From Hyalangium ruber (GTDB lineage Bacteria > Myxococcota > Myxococcia > Myxococcales > Myxococcaceae): a stretch of 64,000 bases of DNA. Of the stretch, positions 41,361-52,091 are shown in pieces; the stretch's first letter is position 1, and every line of letters begins with the position of its first letter. The stretch covers positions 434,001-498,000 of the forward strand of contig NZ_JAXIVS010000007.1 of assembly GCF_034259325.1 (NCBI RefSeq), written 5' to 3'. The notes below the pieces were generated by a model. It saw nothing but the letters and a program-made list of their open reading frames with translations. It did not search any database and was not told the DNA's origin. The position numbers and the translations under genes are program-made.

Positions 41361-42041
41361 TCATGGCTGCTTTCCCTTGAAAATCCGCTTCCTTTGCTTG
41401 ACAGCCAGCACATAGAAGCGCTCGCGAAGCTCCTGGGCCTCCTCGGGAGTCAGGTCTCCCACCTTCCCCAGGTGCTCCTCCCGCCAGGCAACCGCTCGGC
41501 TGATACAAGCCGATGCCGCCGCGGAGATGTTGATGCTCTGGCTGAAGCCCCTCATGGGGATCCAGAAGGTGCCGTCCACGTTGGCCAGCACCTCCTCGCT
41601 CACCCCGAAGCGCTCGTTGCCGAAGATGATCGCGATCTTCGAGTCGAAGCGCAGTGAGTAGAGGCTCTTCGCTCCCTCGCGGATGGCCGAGGCGTACAGC
41701 GAAAAGCCCCGTCCCTTCAGGTGATCCCGACACTCGGCGAACGAGTTGTACTGCTTCACGTCCAACCACTTGTCGCAGCCCTGCGCCACCCGGGAGTTGG
41801 GCAGGAAGGGCGCCTCCGGGTTGATGACGACGTGGACCTCCTGCACGCCCATGGCCTCGCAGGTGCGCAGCACCGCCGCCATGTTGAAGCTGTCCTCGAG
41901 CCGGTCCAGCACGACCGTGAAGGTCCGCGTGCGCTGCTCCACCACGCGGTCGATCTTCTCCTTGCGAACCTCCAGGAGGAACGACTCCGGCTCGACGGAC
42001 TTGTTCTCGAAGGGCTCGTAGCGAGGACCACCACCGCTCAT
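41361..42041 (-). CDS. trmH: tRNA (guanosine-18-2'-O)-methyltransferase
   Basis: 226 residues. SpoU/TrmH knotted methyltransferase with LEDSFNMAAVLRTCEAMGV (motif 1), IIFGNERFGVSEEVL (motif 2) and IPMRGFSQSINISAAASA (motif 3). TrmH methylates G18 in the D-loop of tRNAs. It starts 4 bp after obg. Many tRNAs in the array keep the GG of the D-loop, so they are potential substrates. Confidence 0.88.
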   Translation of the reverse strand: MSGGGPRYEPFENKSVEPESFLLEVRKEKIDRVVEQRTRTFTVVLDRLEDSFNMAAVLRTCEAMGVQEVHVVINPEAPFLPNSRVAQGCDKWLDVKQYNSFAECRDHLKGRGFSLYASAIREGAKSLYSLRFDSKIAIIFGNERFGVSEEVLANVDGTFWIPMRGFSQSINISAAASACISRAVAWREEHLGKVGDLTPEEAQELRERFYVLAVKQRKRIFKGKQP

Positions 42042-42045
42042 CGCG

Positions 42046-43377
42046 TCAGGACCTCCGCCCCTGCTTGCGCTTCGCCTTCACCGGCGCCTTCGGCGTGCGG
42101 CGGGCGGGCACCTTCTTCGCGGCCGCTGCCTTCTTCTTGGCGGGCACCTTCTTCGCCGCGACCTTCCGGGCCGGGGCCTTCTTCGCGGGCGCCTTCCGGA
42201 CAGGGGCCTTCTTCGCGGGTGCCTTTTTCACGGCCACCTTCTTGGCTGAAGCCTTCTTGGCCGGAGCCTTCTTCGCGGGCGCCTGCTTCACCGCTGCCTT
42301 CTTCGCGGGCACCTTCGCCACCGCCACCTTCTTCGCGGGCTTCGCTGGTGGCTCCACGCGCAGCTTGTCCGTCCGGCCCGTGAAGAGCACCTCGGCCGCC
42401 ACGTCCATCAGCGCCTGCAGGCCCTCGCCCGTGGCGGTGGACACCGGGAACACCGCGACGCCTCGCTCGCGCAAAGCCTCCGTGAACGGCTCCAGCCGCT
42501 CACGCGCATAGGGCAGATCCACCTTGTTGGCCGCCACCACCTGCGGCTTCTTCGACAGCTCCGCGCTGTACTTCTCCAGCTCGCGGTTGAGGATGTCGAA
42601 GTCCTTCAGCGGCTCGCGGCCCTCGCCCTCCGCCCCCAGGTCGATGAGGTGGATGAGCACCTTGCAGCGCTCCACGTGGCGCAGGAACTGGTGCCCCAAT
42701 CCCACGCCCTCGCTCGCCCCCTCGATAATGCCGGGGATGTCCGCCATCACGAACGACAGGTTGTCCTTGTACTGGACCATGCCGAGGTTCGGCACCAACG
42801 TGGTGAATGGGTAGTCCGCGACCTTCGGCCGCGCCCGGCTCACCCTCGAGATGAAGGTGCTCTTGCCCGCGTTCGGGAAGCCCAGGAGCCCCACGTCCGC
42901 CAGGAGCTTCAGCTCGAGCGTCAGCGTGATCTCCTCGCCCTTCGTCCCATCCTGGGCGAAGCGCGGCGTCTGCCGCGTGGAGGTGGCGAAGTTCATGTTG
43001 CCCAGGCCGCCCCGGCCGCCCTTGGCCGCCACGAAGGTCTGGCCCGGCTCGCTCAGGTCCACCAGCAGATCGCCCGTATTCGTGTCCCGGATGAGCGTGC
43101 CCGCCGGCACCTTGAGGATCATGTCCTCCGCGCCGCGACCGTTGCAGTCGCTGCCCATCCCGTTCTCGCCGTTCTTCGCGCGGTGGTGCTGCTGGTAGCG
43201 GAAGTCCAGCAGCGTGGTGAGCTGCGGATCCGCCACGAACAGCACCGAGCCGCCGTTGCCGCCATCTCCTCCGTTCGGGCCTCCGCGCTCGATGAACTTC
43301 TCCCGCCGGAAGGAGACGGCGCCGTTGCCACCGTCTCCGGCCTTCACGTAGATGCGGACCTCGTCGACGAATTTCAT
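42046..43377 (-). CDS. obg: Obg GTPase with basic C-terminal tail
   Basis: 443 residues. The Gly-rich Obg fold (FVDEVRIYVKAGDGGNG start), the GTPase G1 GFPNAGKST, G3 DIPG and NKVD motifs identify the essential ribosome-assembly GTPase. Instead of the usual OCT domain the last ~95 residues are a Lys/Ala/Pro tail of repeating KKAPAKK units, like a histone H1 tail. Fourth in the order rplU-rpmA-obg-trmH, a common bacterial ribosomal operon, with a 149-bp gap before it. Confidence 0.93.
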   Translation of the reverse strand: MKFVDEVRIYVKAGDGGNGAVSFRREKFIERGGPNGGDGGNGGSVLFVADPQLTTLLDFRYQQHHRAKNGENGMGSDCNGRGAEDMILKVPAGTLIRDTNTGDLLVDLSEPGQTFVAAKGGRGGLGNMNFATSTRQTPRFAQDGTKGEEITLTLELKLLADVGLLGFPNAGKSTFISRVSRARPKVADYPFTTLVPNLGMVQYKDNLSFVMADIPGIIEGASEGVGLGHQFLRHVERCKVLIHLIDLGAEGEGREPLKDFDILNRELEKYSAELSKKPQVVAANKVDLPYARERLEPFTEALRERGVAVFPVSTATGEGLQALMDVAAEVLFTGRTDKLRVEPPAKPAKKVAVAKVPAKKAAVKQAPAKKAPAKKASAKKVAVKKAPAKKAPVRKAPAKKAPARKVAAKKVPAKKKAAAAKKVPARRTPKAPVKAKRKQGRRS

Positions 43378-43526
43378 ACCGCTTGCCTCTCCCCGCTCGC
43401 GGGGAACTCCAAGTCAGAAACGCAGAACGGGCCGCCCTCGTGTCCAGCCGCCATCAGGCGCATGGACCGGGAGCGACCCGCTCGATTGCAGCCAGGCCCA
43501 CCCGAAGGCGGGCCCGTGATGGAAGC

Positions 43527-43799
43527 CTAGGCGCTCGCCTGGGCCTCGGCCGGGTAGACCGACACCTTCTTGCGGTCCCGACCCAGACGCTCGTACTTCA
43601 CCACCCCGTCCACCGTGGAGTAGAGGGTGTAGTCACGACCGAGCTTCACGTTGGTGCCGGGGTGGATGACCGTGCCCAGCTGCCGCACGATGATGCTGCC
43701 CGCCGTCACTGCCTCGCCGCCGTACACCTTGACGCCGCGGCGCTGTGAATTCGAGTCACGCCCGTTGCGCGAAGAACCCTGTCCCTTTTTATGAGCCAT
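43527..43799 (-). CDS. rpmA: 50S ribosomal protein L27
   Basis: 90 residues starting [20 protein letters not shown] and containing GVKVYGGE and [10 protein letters not shown], the L27 signature. L27 contacts the peptidyl-transferase centre. Sixty bp downstream of rplU. Confidence 0.97.
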   Translation of the reverse strand: MAHKKGQGSSRNGRDSNSQRRGVKVYGGEAVTAGSIIVRQLGTVIHPGTNVKLGRDYTLYSTVDGVVKYERLGRDRKKVSVYPAEAQASA

Positions 43800-43859
43800 G
43801 ACACCTGTCCTACATGAACCGGAGCGCCAGCAGGGCCCCGGGAAGATGATGAGCCGAAA

Positions 43860-44168
43860 CTAGCCCGAGATGGAGGTAACGCGAACCTCGGTATACGGCT
43901 GGCGGTGACCACGGCGGCGCGTCCAGCCCTCCTTCTCCTTGCGGAAGTGGAGGACGCGGCGGTGCTTGTCCTGAGCGAGGATCTTCCCCACGACCTTGGC
44001 GCCACCCACCGTGGGCTGGCCAATCTTCGGGGAGCCCGAGCCGCCCAGCATCAGGATGTCGTTGAACGTCACCTCGGTGCCGATCTCGCCCGCGACCTTC
44101 TCGATGCGGAGCACGTCACCCTCGGCAACCCGGTACTGCTTACCGCCCGTGCGAATCACTGCGTACAT
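43860..44168 (-). CDS. rplU: 50S ribosomal protein L21
   Basis: 102 residues starting [18 protein letters not shown], with [18 protein letters not shown] near the C-terminus, matching L21. First gene of the rplU-rpmA-obg-trmH run; a sigma-70 type promoter is visible about 95 bp upstream. Confidence 0.97.
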   Translation of the reverse strand: MYAVIRTGGKQYRVAEGDVLRIEKVAGEIGTEVTFNDILMLGGSGSPKIGQPTVGGAKVVGKILAQDKHRRVLHFRKEKEGWTRRRGHRQPYTEVRVTSISG

Positions 44169-44261
44169 CGTCGAAACCTCTGTTCGAGTCGGGTTGGGTC
44201 AACCCGTGGAAGCCATCGTGCATTTCAGGCGGAAGACCACCCGGATATGCAAAGGACGGCC

Positions 44262-44290
44262 GATCTACGGTAGATGATCGGTCGAGTCAA
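44262..44290 (-). promoter_or_regulatory. Putative sigma-70 promoter of rplU
   Basis: On the minus strand TTGACT (44285-44290) and TAGATC (44262-44267) are separated by 17 bp. The -10 is imperfect. The leader to the rplU start is about 90 nt. Confidence 0.55.
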
Positions 44291-44372
44291 GGCAGATAGG
44301 GGGGTTATCGCGCACATCCCCCATCCCATGAACACCCAGACGCCTGGCCGCCTGCCTGCCCACCCCGCAGGA

Positions 44373-46259
44373 TCACGGCGTCGGCCCTCGGGAGGCCAGG
44401 GCCCGGCGCACCGCCCGGCACCGCTGGAGGAGTTGGAGGTCCAGCGGGTCCGCCGCCAGCCCCCGCTCGTAGGTCTCCAGGGCCCGGGCGAGCTGGCCAT
44501 TCTTCTCGTACGCGTTGCCCGTGAGGATGTGGACGTGCGCGGTGCCCGCCGCGTTCGGGCGCCGCCCGAGGAAGTCGCGGCGCAGGGCCTCCAGCTGGGT
44601 GACCGTCAGCCCCGCCGCCAGACAGGCCTCCACCCCTCGGAAGTTGCCCATCATCGCGTCGTACATCGCCCGGCGCAGGAGCGTCGTCAGCGTCTCGCCC
44701 GCGTCACGCACCCGGGTGAGCACCGAGTCCAGCAGCGCGCGCTGCGCGGAGCCGAGCGGGCGCCCCCGGAGTGCCTCCAGGTCTCCCAGGGCCGCGCGCA
44801 CCCGCGCCCGAACGGTCTCGAAGCTCGAATCCGGGGGCAGGGAGAGCAGAGCGTAGTGGTCCTTCTGGAGGTTCTGCCGGTAGCTCTCGAGGATCGTCGT
44901 GATCTCCACGTCCCCCGAGGGCAGCACCACCTCGAGCGGAGTGTTGCCCGTCCCTCCGCGGAGCAGCTGGGCAATCGCGGCCTTGAAGTCGGCCGGGGGC
45001 TCCACGAACTGCACGCCGAAGCCCGGCGCCATACCCCACAGGAGCGCCTGCTCGGGCGTGACCAGGCGCACCACCTCACAGGTGGAGGTCAGCGGCCCCC
45101 GCGCCATCTCCAGCGTCACCTGGACGCGAGAGAAGAGGGCGGGCAGCTCTCCCCCCTGGGTGCGCAGGAACAACCCTCCCCGGGCAATGTCCGAGCACAC
45201 CATCCGCTCCGGCTGTGCCCCCGGGCGCAGAACCACCCGGGCAGGCAGTTCCACGGGGCGTGCCCGGCGGCGTGACTGCGTCTCCCGCGCCGGCTGGGAA
45301 GGAGGCGGCGGTGGGGGCTCGGCGATGGGCCCCTTCAGCTCGTCGGCCAGCGCCTGCTCCAAGGCCGCTTTCAGGGCCCGGGCGTTCTCGTAGCGGTCCG
45401 CGGGCGCCTTGGCGAGCGCGTGCAGGATGACCGCCTCGATGGGCTGGGACACCCCCGGATAGATGGAGCGCGGCGGCGGCGGTGGCAGCGTCTGGTGGGC
45501 CACGAGCTGGGCGGCGCTCCCCTCCTCGGTGAAGGGCAGCTGGCCCGTGGCGAGCTGGTAGGCAATCACTCCCAGCGCGTAGACGTCCGCGCGCCCGTCC
45601 AGCCGCTGGCTGCGCGACTGCTCGGGGGCCATGTACTCGGGGGTGCCGACGATGATGCCCGCCTGCGTCTGCGGCCCCGCCCCGTCGATGAGCTTGGCGA
45701 TACCGAAGTCGAGCACCTTCACGAACGGAGGCGCTCCCTTGGCCCGCTGCACCAGGAAGATGTTGTCGGGCTTCAGGTCGCGGTGGACGATGCCCCGCTG
45801 GTGGGCCGCATGCAGCGCCTCGCACGCCTGCGTCAGGATGGGCACCCACTCCTCCGCCCGCACCGGCACGCCCACCATCGAGGACAGGGGCATCCCCTCC
45901 AGGTACTCCATGATGAGGTAGGGGCGCGGCGGCGTAGCGTTCAGATCGAAGATGCTGACGATGTTCTCGTGGCCGATGAGGTTCACCGCCCGCGCCTCCG
46001 CGTGGAAGCGCTGGACGAGCTCCGGATAGGCCGCCAGGTGCTCGTGGAGCACCTTCACCGCCATCCGGCTCCCAATGGACACATGCTCTCCGAGATAGAC
46101 CGAGCCCATCCCACCCCGGCCCAGCCTCCGGATGAGCCGGAAGCTGCCAAGCTGTGTCCCCAGCAGCGGATCCTCCTCCTCGGCGATCAACTCCGGGGAG
46201 TTCTGCTCATCCTCCATGACGGACGCGCCATCCTCGCTGGCCTTCGCGGAAGGCCTCAT
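44373..46259 (-). CDS. Hanks-type Ser/Thr kinase with PilZ-like domain
   Basis: 628 residues from an ATG at 46259 (a second ATG at 46217 is possible). Kinase motifs are complete: GRGGMGSV, AVKVLH lysine, HRDLKPDN, DFGIAK and APEQ. A Pro-rich linker follows, then about 100 residues of PilZ type (RRRARPVELPARVVL ... DIARGGLFL), where the c-di-GMP motif's Ser is Ala, and a C-terminal helical region with one TPR-like unit. No transmembrane helix. It likely phosphorylates cytoplasmic targets; c-di-GMP binding is uncertain. Confidence 0.88.
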   Translation of the reverse strand: MRPSAKASEDGASVMEDEQNSPELIAEEEDPLLGTQLGSFRLIRRLGRGGMGSVYLGEHVSIGSRMAVKVLHEHLAAYPELVQRFHAEARAVNLIGHENIVSIFDLNATPPRPYLIMEYLEGMPLSSMVGVPVRAEEWVPILTQACEALHAAHQRGIVHRDLKPDNIFLVQRAKGAPPFVKVLDFGIAKLIDGAGPQTQAGIIVGTPEYMAPEQSRSQRLDGRADVYALGVIAYQLATGQLPFTEEGSAAQLVAHQTLPPPPPRSIYPGVSQPIEAVILHALAKAPADRYENARALKAALEQALADELKGPIAEPPPPPPSQPARETQSRRRARPVELPARVVLRPGAQPERMVCSDIARGGLFLRTQGGELPALFSRVQVTLEMARGPLTSTCEVVRLVTPEQALLWGMAPGFGVQFVEPPADFKAAIAQLLRGGTGNTPLEVVLPSGDVEITTILESYRQNLQKDHYALLSLPPDSSFETVRARVRAALGDLEALRGRPLGSAQRALLDSVLTRVRDAGETLTTLLRRAMYDAMMGNFRGVEACLAAGLTVTQLEALRRDFLGRRPNAAGTAHVHILTGNAYEKNGQLARALETYERGLAADPLDLQLLQRCRAVRRALASRGPTP

Positions 46260-46421
46260 GCAGGGCTGTACTCGGCATGTGCAGCAGCTCCTGCCTGACC
46301 AACAATCGCATGTTCCGGTGCCGTCTTCCCCACCCTACCCGCCAGGGTAGCGGACAGGCTCGATTGATGCACGGAAGGTTTGGTTCCCCGTCCCCAAGGG
46401 CATGGGTAGAGTCGCCCTCTA

Positions 46422-47387
46422 ATGTCCACTTCGGTTCGTCGCATCCCGCTCGTCAATCTCTCCCATTATCGCACAGGGACGCCACAGGAACGTGCCCGCT
46501 TCATCCAGGTCTTCGGAGACGCCCTCAAGGAGTTCGGTTTCGTCTCCGTGGAAGGCCATGGCGTTGATGATGGATTGATCCGCCGCACCTATACGGATGT
46601 GGAGCGCTTCTTCCAACTTCCCGATGACGTGAAGCGTCACTACACCGTGCCCGGCGGCGCGGGCCAGCGTGGCTACACCGGCTACGGCCAGGAGCACGCC
46701 AAGAACCGCACCGTGGGGGACCTCAAGGAGTTCTGGCATGTGGGGCGGGAGTTGGACTCCTCGCACCCCCACTTCTCGCCCCACTACGGCCCCAACCTCT
46801 GGCCGGAGGAGGTGCCCTCGTTCCGGACGAACACGCTGGGGCTCTTCGGCGCGCTGGACGAGGCCGCGGCGGTGATGCTCCGGGCGCTGGCGGAGTACTT
46901 CGGCGTGGCGCGCGACACCTTCAGCGCCATGGCGCAGGACGGCAACTCCATCCTGCGGCTCATCCACTACCCCCCGCTCAAGGAGCGCTTCATCCCCGGT
47001 GGGGTGCGCGCCGCCGAGCACGAGGACATCAACCTCATCACTCTGCTGTGCGAGGGCACCGCGTCCGGCCTGGAGCTGCTCACGCGCGATGGGGAGTGGA
47101 TCCCAGTGGACACGCTGCGCGGGCAGATCGTCGTGGACTCGGGTGACATGCTCAGCCGGGTGACCAACAACGTCATCCCCGCCACGACGCACCGCGTGGT
47201 GAACCCCAAGAGCCCCTCCGAGGACACCACGCGCTACTCGATGCCCTTCTTCGTGCATCCGTATCCCAAGTGCGTGCTCCAGCCCCTGCCCGTCACGTCC
47301 ACGATGGACACCGAGAAGATGCTGCCGCCCATCACCGCGGACGCCTTCCTCCAGCAGCGCCTGCGGGAGATCGGCCTCATCAAGTAG
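46422..47387 (+). CDS. 2-oxoglutarate/Fe(II)-dependent oxygenase (isopenicillin-N-synthase family)
   Basis: 321 residues. DIOX_N start (RIPLVNLSHYR, FGFVSVEGHGV) and the iron-binding HxD in AAEHEDINLITLL, distal His in THRV, and the RYSMPFF substrate-binding motif. Such enzymes hydroxylate or cyclise small molecules. A nitrilase-like gene follows 51 bp later, so the pair may act in one pathway of unknown product. Confidence 0.85.
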   Translation: MSTSVRRIPLVNLSHYRTGTPQERARFIQVFGDALKEFGFVSVEGHGVDDGLIRRTYTDVERFFQLPDDVKRHYTVPGGAGQRGYTGYGQEHAKNRTVGDLKEFWHVGRELDSSHPHFSPHYGPNLWPEEVPSFRTNTLGLFGALDEAAAVMLRALAEYFGVARDTFSAMAQDGNSILRLIHYPPLKERFIPGGVRAAEHEDINLITLLCEGTASGLELLTRDGEWIPVDTLRGQIVVDSGDMLSRVTNNVIPATTHRVVNPKSPSEDTTRYSMPFFVHPYPKCVLQPLPVTSTMDTEKMLPPITADAFLQQRLREIGLIK

Positions 47388-47438
47388 CGCTCTGGCGGGG
47401 GCTCGACCCCTCCGTGCGCGGGTGACATCCTTCCCGCG

Positions 47439-48515
47439 GTGGACGCCGTCACCTCTTGCACGCACGTCGAGCTCTTCGCCGTCCAGCCTCGCATCTCCCT
47501 TGAGGACTACGCCTCGGCGGAGCGCTTTGCCGAGCGCCACCGCACCCTCGCCCGTCAGATCGATCGGCGGCGGACGCGAGATGCCTCGGGACGTCCCCTC
47601 TACCCCGCGCTGGCGGTGTGGCCGGAGATGGTGGGGGCGCCCCTGGGTCTGATGGGGCACATCCACCGGGTGCGCCGCTCCCGAACCACACAGGCGGCCA
47701 TGGCCCGCGTGGCGCTGGCCGAGGTGCTCTCGCTCGCCCTCGCCGTGCGCCATCGCCCCGCGTCCCTGGAGGAGTGGCTGTATGCCGCCACAGCGGAGCG
47801 GGTACACCGGGCCATGTGGCATGCGTTCTCGGGCATCGCCCGGGACTTCGGCCTGTGGGTGGTAGCCGGCAGCGCGTTGCTTCCGAAAAACCGGCTGGGC
47901 TTGGACACACCAGACTTCGCGCCGGTGAACGCGCGCACCTACAACACCAGCTACACCTTCTCTCCCGAAGGCCGCTGCGTGGCCGTGACGCGCAAGGTGA
48001 ACCTCGTGCCCACCCAGGAGGATGTCGTCAGGCTGAGCCCCGGGCGCGCCGAGGACCTCGAGGTGGTACACACGCCGTTCGGTCAGCTCGGGACGCTCAT
48101 CTGTTACGACGGCTTCCGTGAGCCCCACACCTCCGAGGAGCCCACTTTCGTGCCCGCCGCGCGACTCCTGGATGCGCGGGGCGCGGACATCATCGCCCAG
48201 CCCTCGGCCAACGCCTGGCCCTGGGATGGGCCCTGGGCCTTCAACGCTCCGGGGGAGCGGCAGTTGCGGCGCGAGCAGTGGTTCAACGAGGGGCTCTACT
48301 CCCAGCTGGCCGGGCTGGAGCGCGTGCGCTACGCGGTGAACCCGCAGCTCGTGGGGAGCTTCTTCGACAACGTCTTCGAGGCCCCTTCGCTCATCTTCGA
48401 GCGCGTGGGGCCGGGCGAGGTGCGCGTCCTGGCCCAGGCGCGAGACCCGCGCGCGGAGGACGTCCTGCACGTCACGGTCCCCCTCGCCTCGCCCCGCGTG
48501 GACAACAGGTGCTGA
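47439..48515 (+). CDS. Nitrilase-superfamily (carbon-nitrogen) hydrolase
   Basis: 358 residues from a GTG at 47439. The catalytic triad can be seen: Glu in AVWPEMVG, Lys in RKVNLVPTQE and Cys in LICYDGFRE. It is longer than most amidases of the family because of a helical insertion around residues 60-130. Substrate class (amide, nitrile or carbamoyl) cannot be told. Convergent with gatB. Confidence 0.82.
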   Translation: MDAVTSCTHVELFAVQPRISLEDYASAERFAERHRTLARQIDRRRTRDASGRPLYPALAVWPEMVGAPLGLMGHIHRVRRSRTTQAAMARVALAEVLSLALAVRHRPASLEEWLYAATAERVHRAMWHAFSGIARDFGLWVVAGSALLPKNRLGLDTPDFAPVNARTYNTSYTFSPEGRCVAVTRKVNLVPTQEDVVRLSPGRAEDLEVVHTPFGQLGTLICYDGFREPHTSEEPTFVPAARLLDARGADIIAQPSANAWPWDGPWAFNAPGERQLRREQWFNEGLYSQLAGLERVRYAVNPQLVGSFFDNVFEAPSLIFERVGPGEVRVLAQARDPRAEDVLHVTVPLASPRVDNRC

Positions 48516-48521
48516 GGGCGC

Positions 48522-49967
<1,446 letters not shown>

Positions 49968-49988
49968 GGGGGTACCTGGAACACTCCT

Positions 49989-51449
49989 CTAGAGCGGTGC
50001 GAAGCGGCGGTGGAAGTCGTGCTCGCGCTCGAAGGCCCGGGCGATGCGCAACAGCCGCGCCTCGTCGAAGGGCTTGCCGAGGATCTGCAAGCCGATGGGC
50101 ATGCTCTTCTTCGTGAAGCCACACGGCAGCGACAGGCCTGGCAGTCCCGCCAGGTTGCAAGGCAGCGTGAACACGTCCATGAGGTACATGGCCAGCGGGT
50201 CATCCACCTTGTCGCCCAGCTTGAACGCCACCACTGGCGAGGTGGGCGAGAGGATGGCGTCCACCTGCGCGAACGCTCGCGAGAAGTCCTCCCGGATGAG
50301 GGTGCGGACCTTCTGCGCATGCACGTAGTAGGCGTCGTAGTAACCCGCCGACAGCGCGTAGGTGCCCAGCATGATGCGGCGCTTCACCTCGGCGCCGAAG
50401 CCACGCTCGCGCGTCTGGCCGTACATCTCCCGCAGGCCCCGCGCGTCCTTGGCACGTACGCCGTAGCGCACGCCGTCATAGCGGGCCAGGTTGCTGGAGG
50501 CCTCCGCCGGCGCCAGCAGGTAGTACGTGGCCAGGGCGTACTTCGTGTGCGGCAGCGACACGTCCACCAGCGTCGCGCCCAGGCGCTCATAGGCCTTCAT
50601 GGCCTCGCGCACCGTGCTCTCCACGTCTGGGTCCATGCCGTTGATGAAGTACTCGCGCGGCACGCCCAGCCGCATGCCCCGAACGCCGCTCTCCAGGTCC
50701 GCCCGGTAGTCCGGTGCCTCCGTCGGCGCGGAGGTGGAGTCGAGCGGGTCATGCCGGGCGATGAGTTGGAGCAGCTCCGCCGTGTCCGCCACCGTGCGCG
50801 TCATCGGCCCCACCTGGTCCAGCGACGAGGCGTAGGCGATGACGCCATAGCGGGACACGCGCCCGTAGGTGGGCTTGAGCCCCACGAGGTTGGTGAACGC
50901 CGCGGGCTGGCGAATGGAGCCGCCCGTGTCCGTACCCAGCGCCCCGAACACCTCGCGCGCCGCCACCGCCGCCGCCGAGCCTCCCGAGGAGCCTCCCGGC
51001 GTCCGATCCAGCCGCCACGGGTTGTGCGTGGGGCCGTACGCGCTGCCCTCGTTGGACGAGCCCATGGCGAACTCGTCCATGTTCAACTTGCCCAGAACGG
51101 GCAGGCCCGCCTCCTTCAAGAGGCGCACCACCGTGGCGTCATACGGCGGCACGAAGCCCTGGAGGATGCGTGAGCCGCAGGTCGTCTCCACCCCCTCGGT
51201 GAGGAAGATGTCCTTGAGGCCGATGGGCACCCCGTCCAGGGGACTCGCGGGGTTGCCAGCCTTGCGGCGCGCGTCACTGGCCTCGGCGGCCGCCAGCGCG
51301 CCCTTCTCGTCCAACCGCAGGAAGGCCTTCACCTGCCCGTCCACCTGGGCCACCCGCGCCAGGCACGCCCGCGTCGCCTCCACGGAGGAGACTTCCCCCG
51401 CGGCCAGCTTCGCCGCCAGCTCCAGCATCGACAGTTCAGTCAGCTCCAT
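49989..51449 (-). CDS. gatA: Aspartyl/glutamyl-tRNA amidotransferase subunit A
   Basis: 486 residues. Amidase signature with [21 protein letters not shown], giving the cis-Ser/Ser pair, and the catalytic Lys in [10 protein letters not shown]. GatA supplies ammonia from glutamine. Four bp after gatC. Confidence 0.96.
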   Translation of the reverse strand: MELTELSMLELAAKLAAGEVSSVEATRACLARVAQVDGQVKAFLRLDEKGALAAAEASDARRKAGNPASPLDGVPIGLKDIFLTEGVETTCGSRILQGFVPPYDATVVRLLKEAGLPVLGKLNMDEFAMGSSNEGSAYGPTHNPWRLDRTPGGSSGGSAAAVAAREVFGALGTDTGGSIRQPAAFTNLVGLKPTYGRVSRYGVIAYASSLDQVGPMTRTVADTAELLQLIARHDPLDSTSAPTEAPDYRADLESGVRGMRLGVPREYFINGMDPDVESTVREAMKAYERLGATLVDVSLPHTKYALATYYLLAPAEASSNLARYDGVRYGVRAKDARGLREMYGQTRERGFGAEVKRRIMLGTYALSAGYYDAYYVHAQKVRTLIREDFSRAFAQVDAILSPTSPVVAFKLGDKVDDPLAMYLMDVFTLPCNLAGLPGLSLPCGFTKKSMPIGLQILGKPFDEARLLRIARAFEREHDFHRRFAPL

Positions 51450-51453
51450 GGCC

Positions 51454-51741
51454 TCACTCGATGATCTTCGGGACCGCGAAGCTGGTGCCCACCTTCGAGG
51501 GGGCGTTGGCCAGCCCCTTCTCCGGCGGCAGCGAGGGGCGCATCGCGTCCTCGCGCAGCAGCGAGGACGCGAGCGTGGCGTGGGAGGTGGGCTCCACGCC
51601 GCTCACGTCGAGTTCCTGGAGCTGGGCCACCGCGTCCAGCACCGCCGAGAGCTGCGTGGCATAGCGCTGCTCCTCCTCCGGCGTCAGCGAGAGCCGCGCC
51701 AAGTTGGCCACGTGGCGGACCTGCTCGATCGTGAGCTTCAT
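51454..51741 (-). CDS. gatC: Aspartyl/glutamyl-tRNA amidotransferase subunit C
   Basis: 95 residues ([23 protein letters not shown]) with [18 protein letters not shown], the GatC pattern. It stabilises GatA. First amidotransferase gene, 13 bp after a zinc-ribbon gene, so probably in a five-gene operon. Confidence 0.95.
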   Translation of the reverse strand: MKLTIEQVRHVANLARLSLTPEEEQRYATQLSAVLDAVAQLQELDVSGVEPTSHATLASSLLREDAMRPSLPPEKGLANAPSKVGTSFAVPKIIE

Positions 51742-51754
51742 CCGAGGGTGACTC

Positions 51755-52081
51755 CTACTTCCGCTTGAACAGGTTGAGGACGGCGCCCATCACCTTGCCG
51801 CTGCCCTCGGGGCCCTGCTTGATGATCTGCTCCAGCTCACCCGCATCCAGCCAAACGCCCTGGCAGTTGAAGCAGGTGTCGATCTCAACCTTGCCCTTGG
51901 ACAGCGTCTGCAGGTCCATGCCGCACTTGGGGCACTTCATGTAGTGCAGCTGCTTGAGATCCTCGCGCTGCTTGGTCGCCATCTCCTCGGACTGCTGGAG
52001 GGCGAGCTTGCGCTTCTTCTCGATGTCCTCGCGGGCGAAGTATTCCTCTTCGGTGGACGACGGCTTGTCGAACTCGGCCAT
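51755..52081 (-). CDS. zf-TFIIB domain protein
   Basis: 108 residues. An N-terminal Glu/Lys coiled coil is followed by one zf-TFIIB ribbon (MKCPKCGMDLQ ... CFNCQGVWLDAGEL). The function is unknown; the gene lies 10 bp after the MJ0042/TPR gene and before gatC on the same strand. Confidence 0.82.
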   Translation of the reverse strand: MAEFDKPSSTEEEYFAREDIEKKRKLALQQSEEMATKQREDLKQLHYMKCPKCGMDLQTLSKGKVEIDTCFNCQGVWLDAGELEQIIKQGPEGSGKVMGAVLNLFKRK

Positions 52082-52091
52082 GTGGTCTCCT

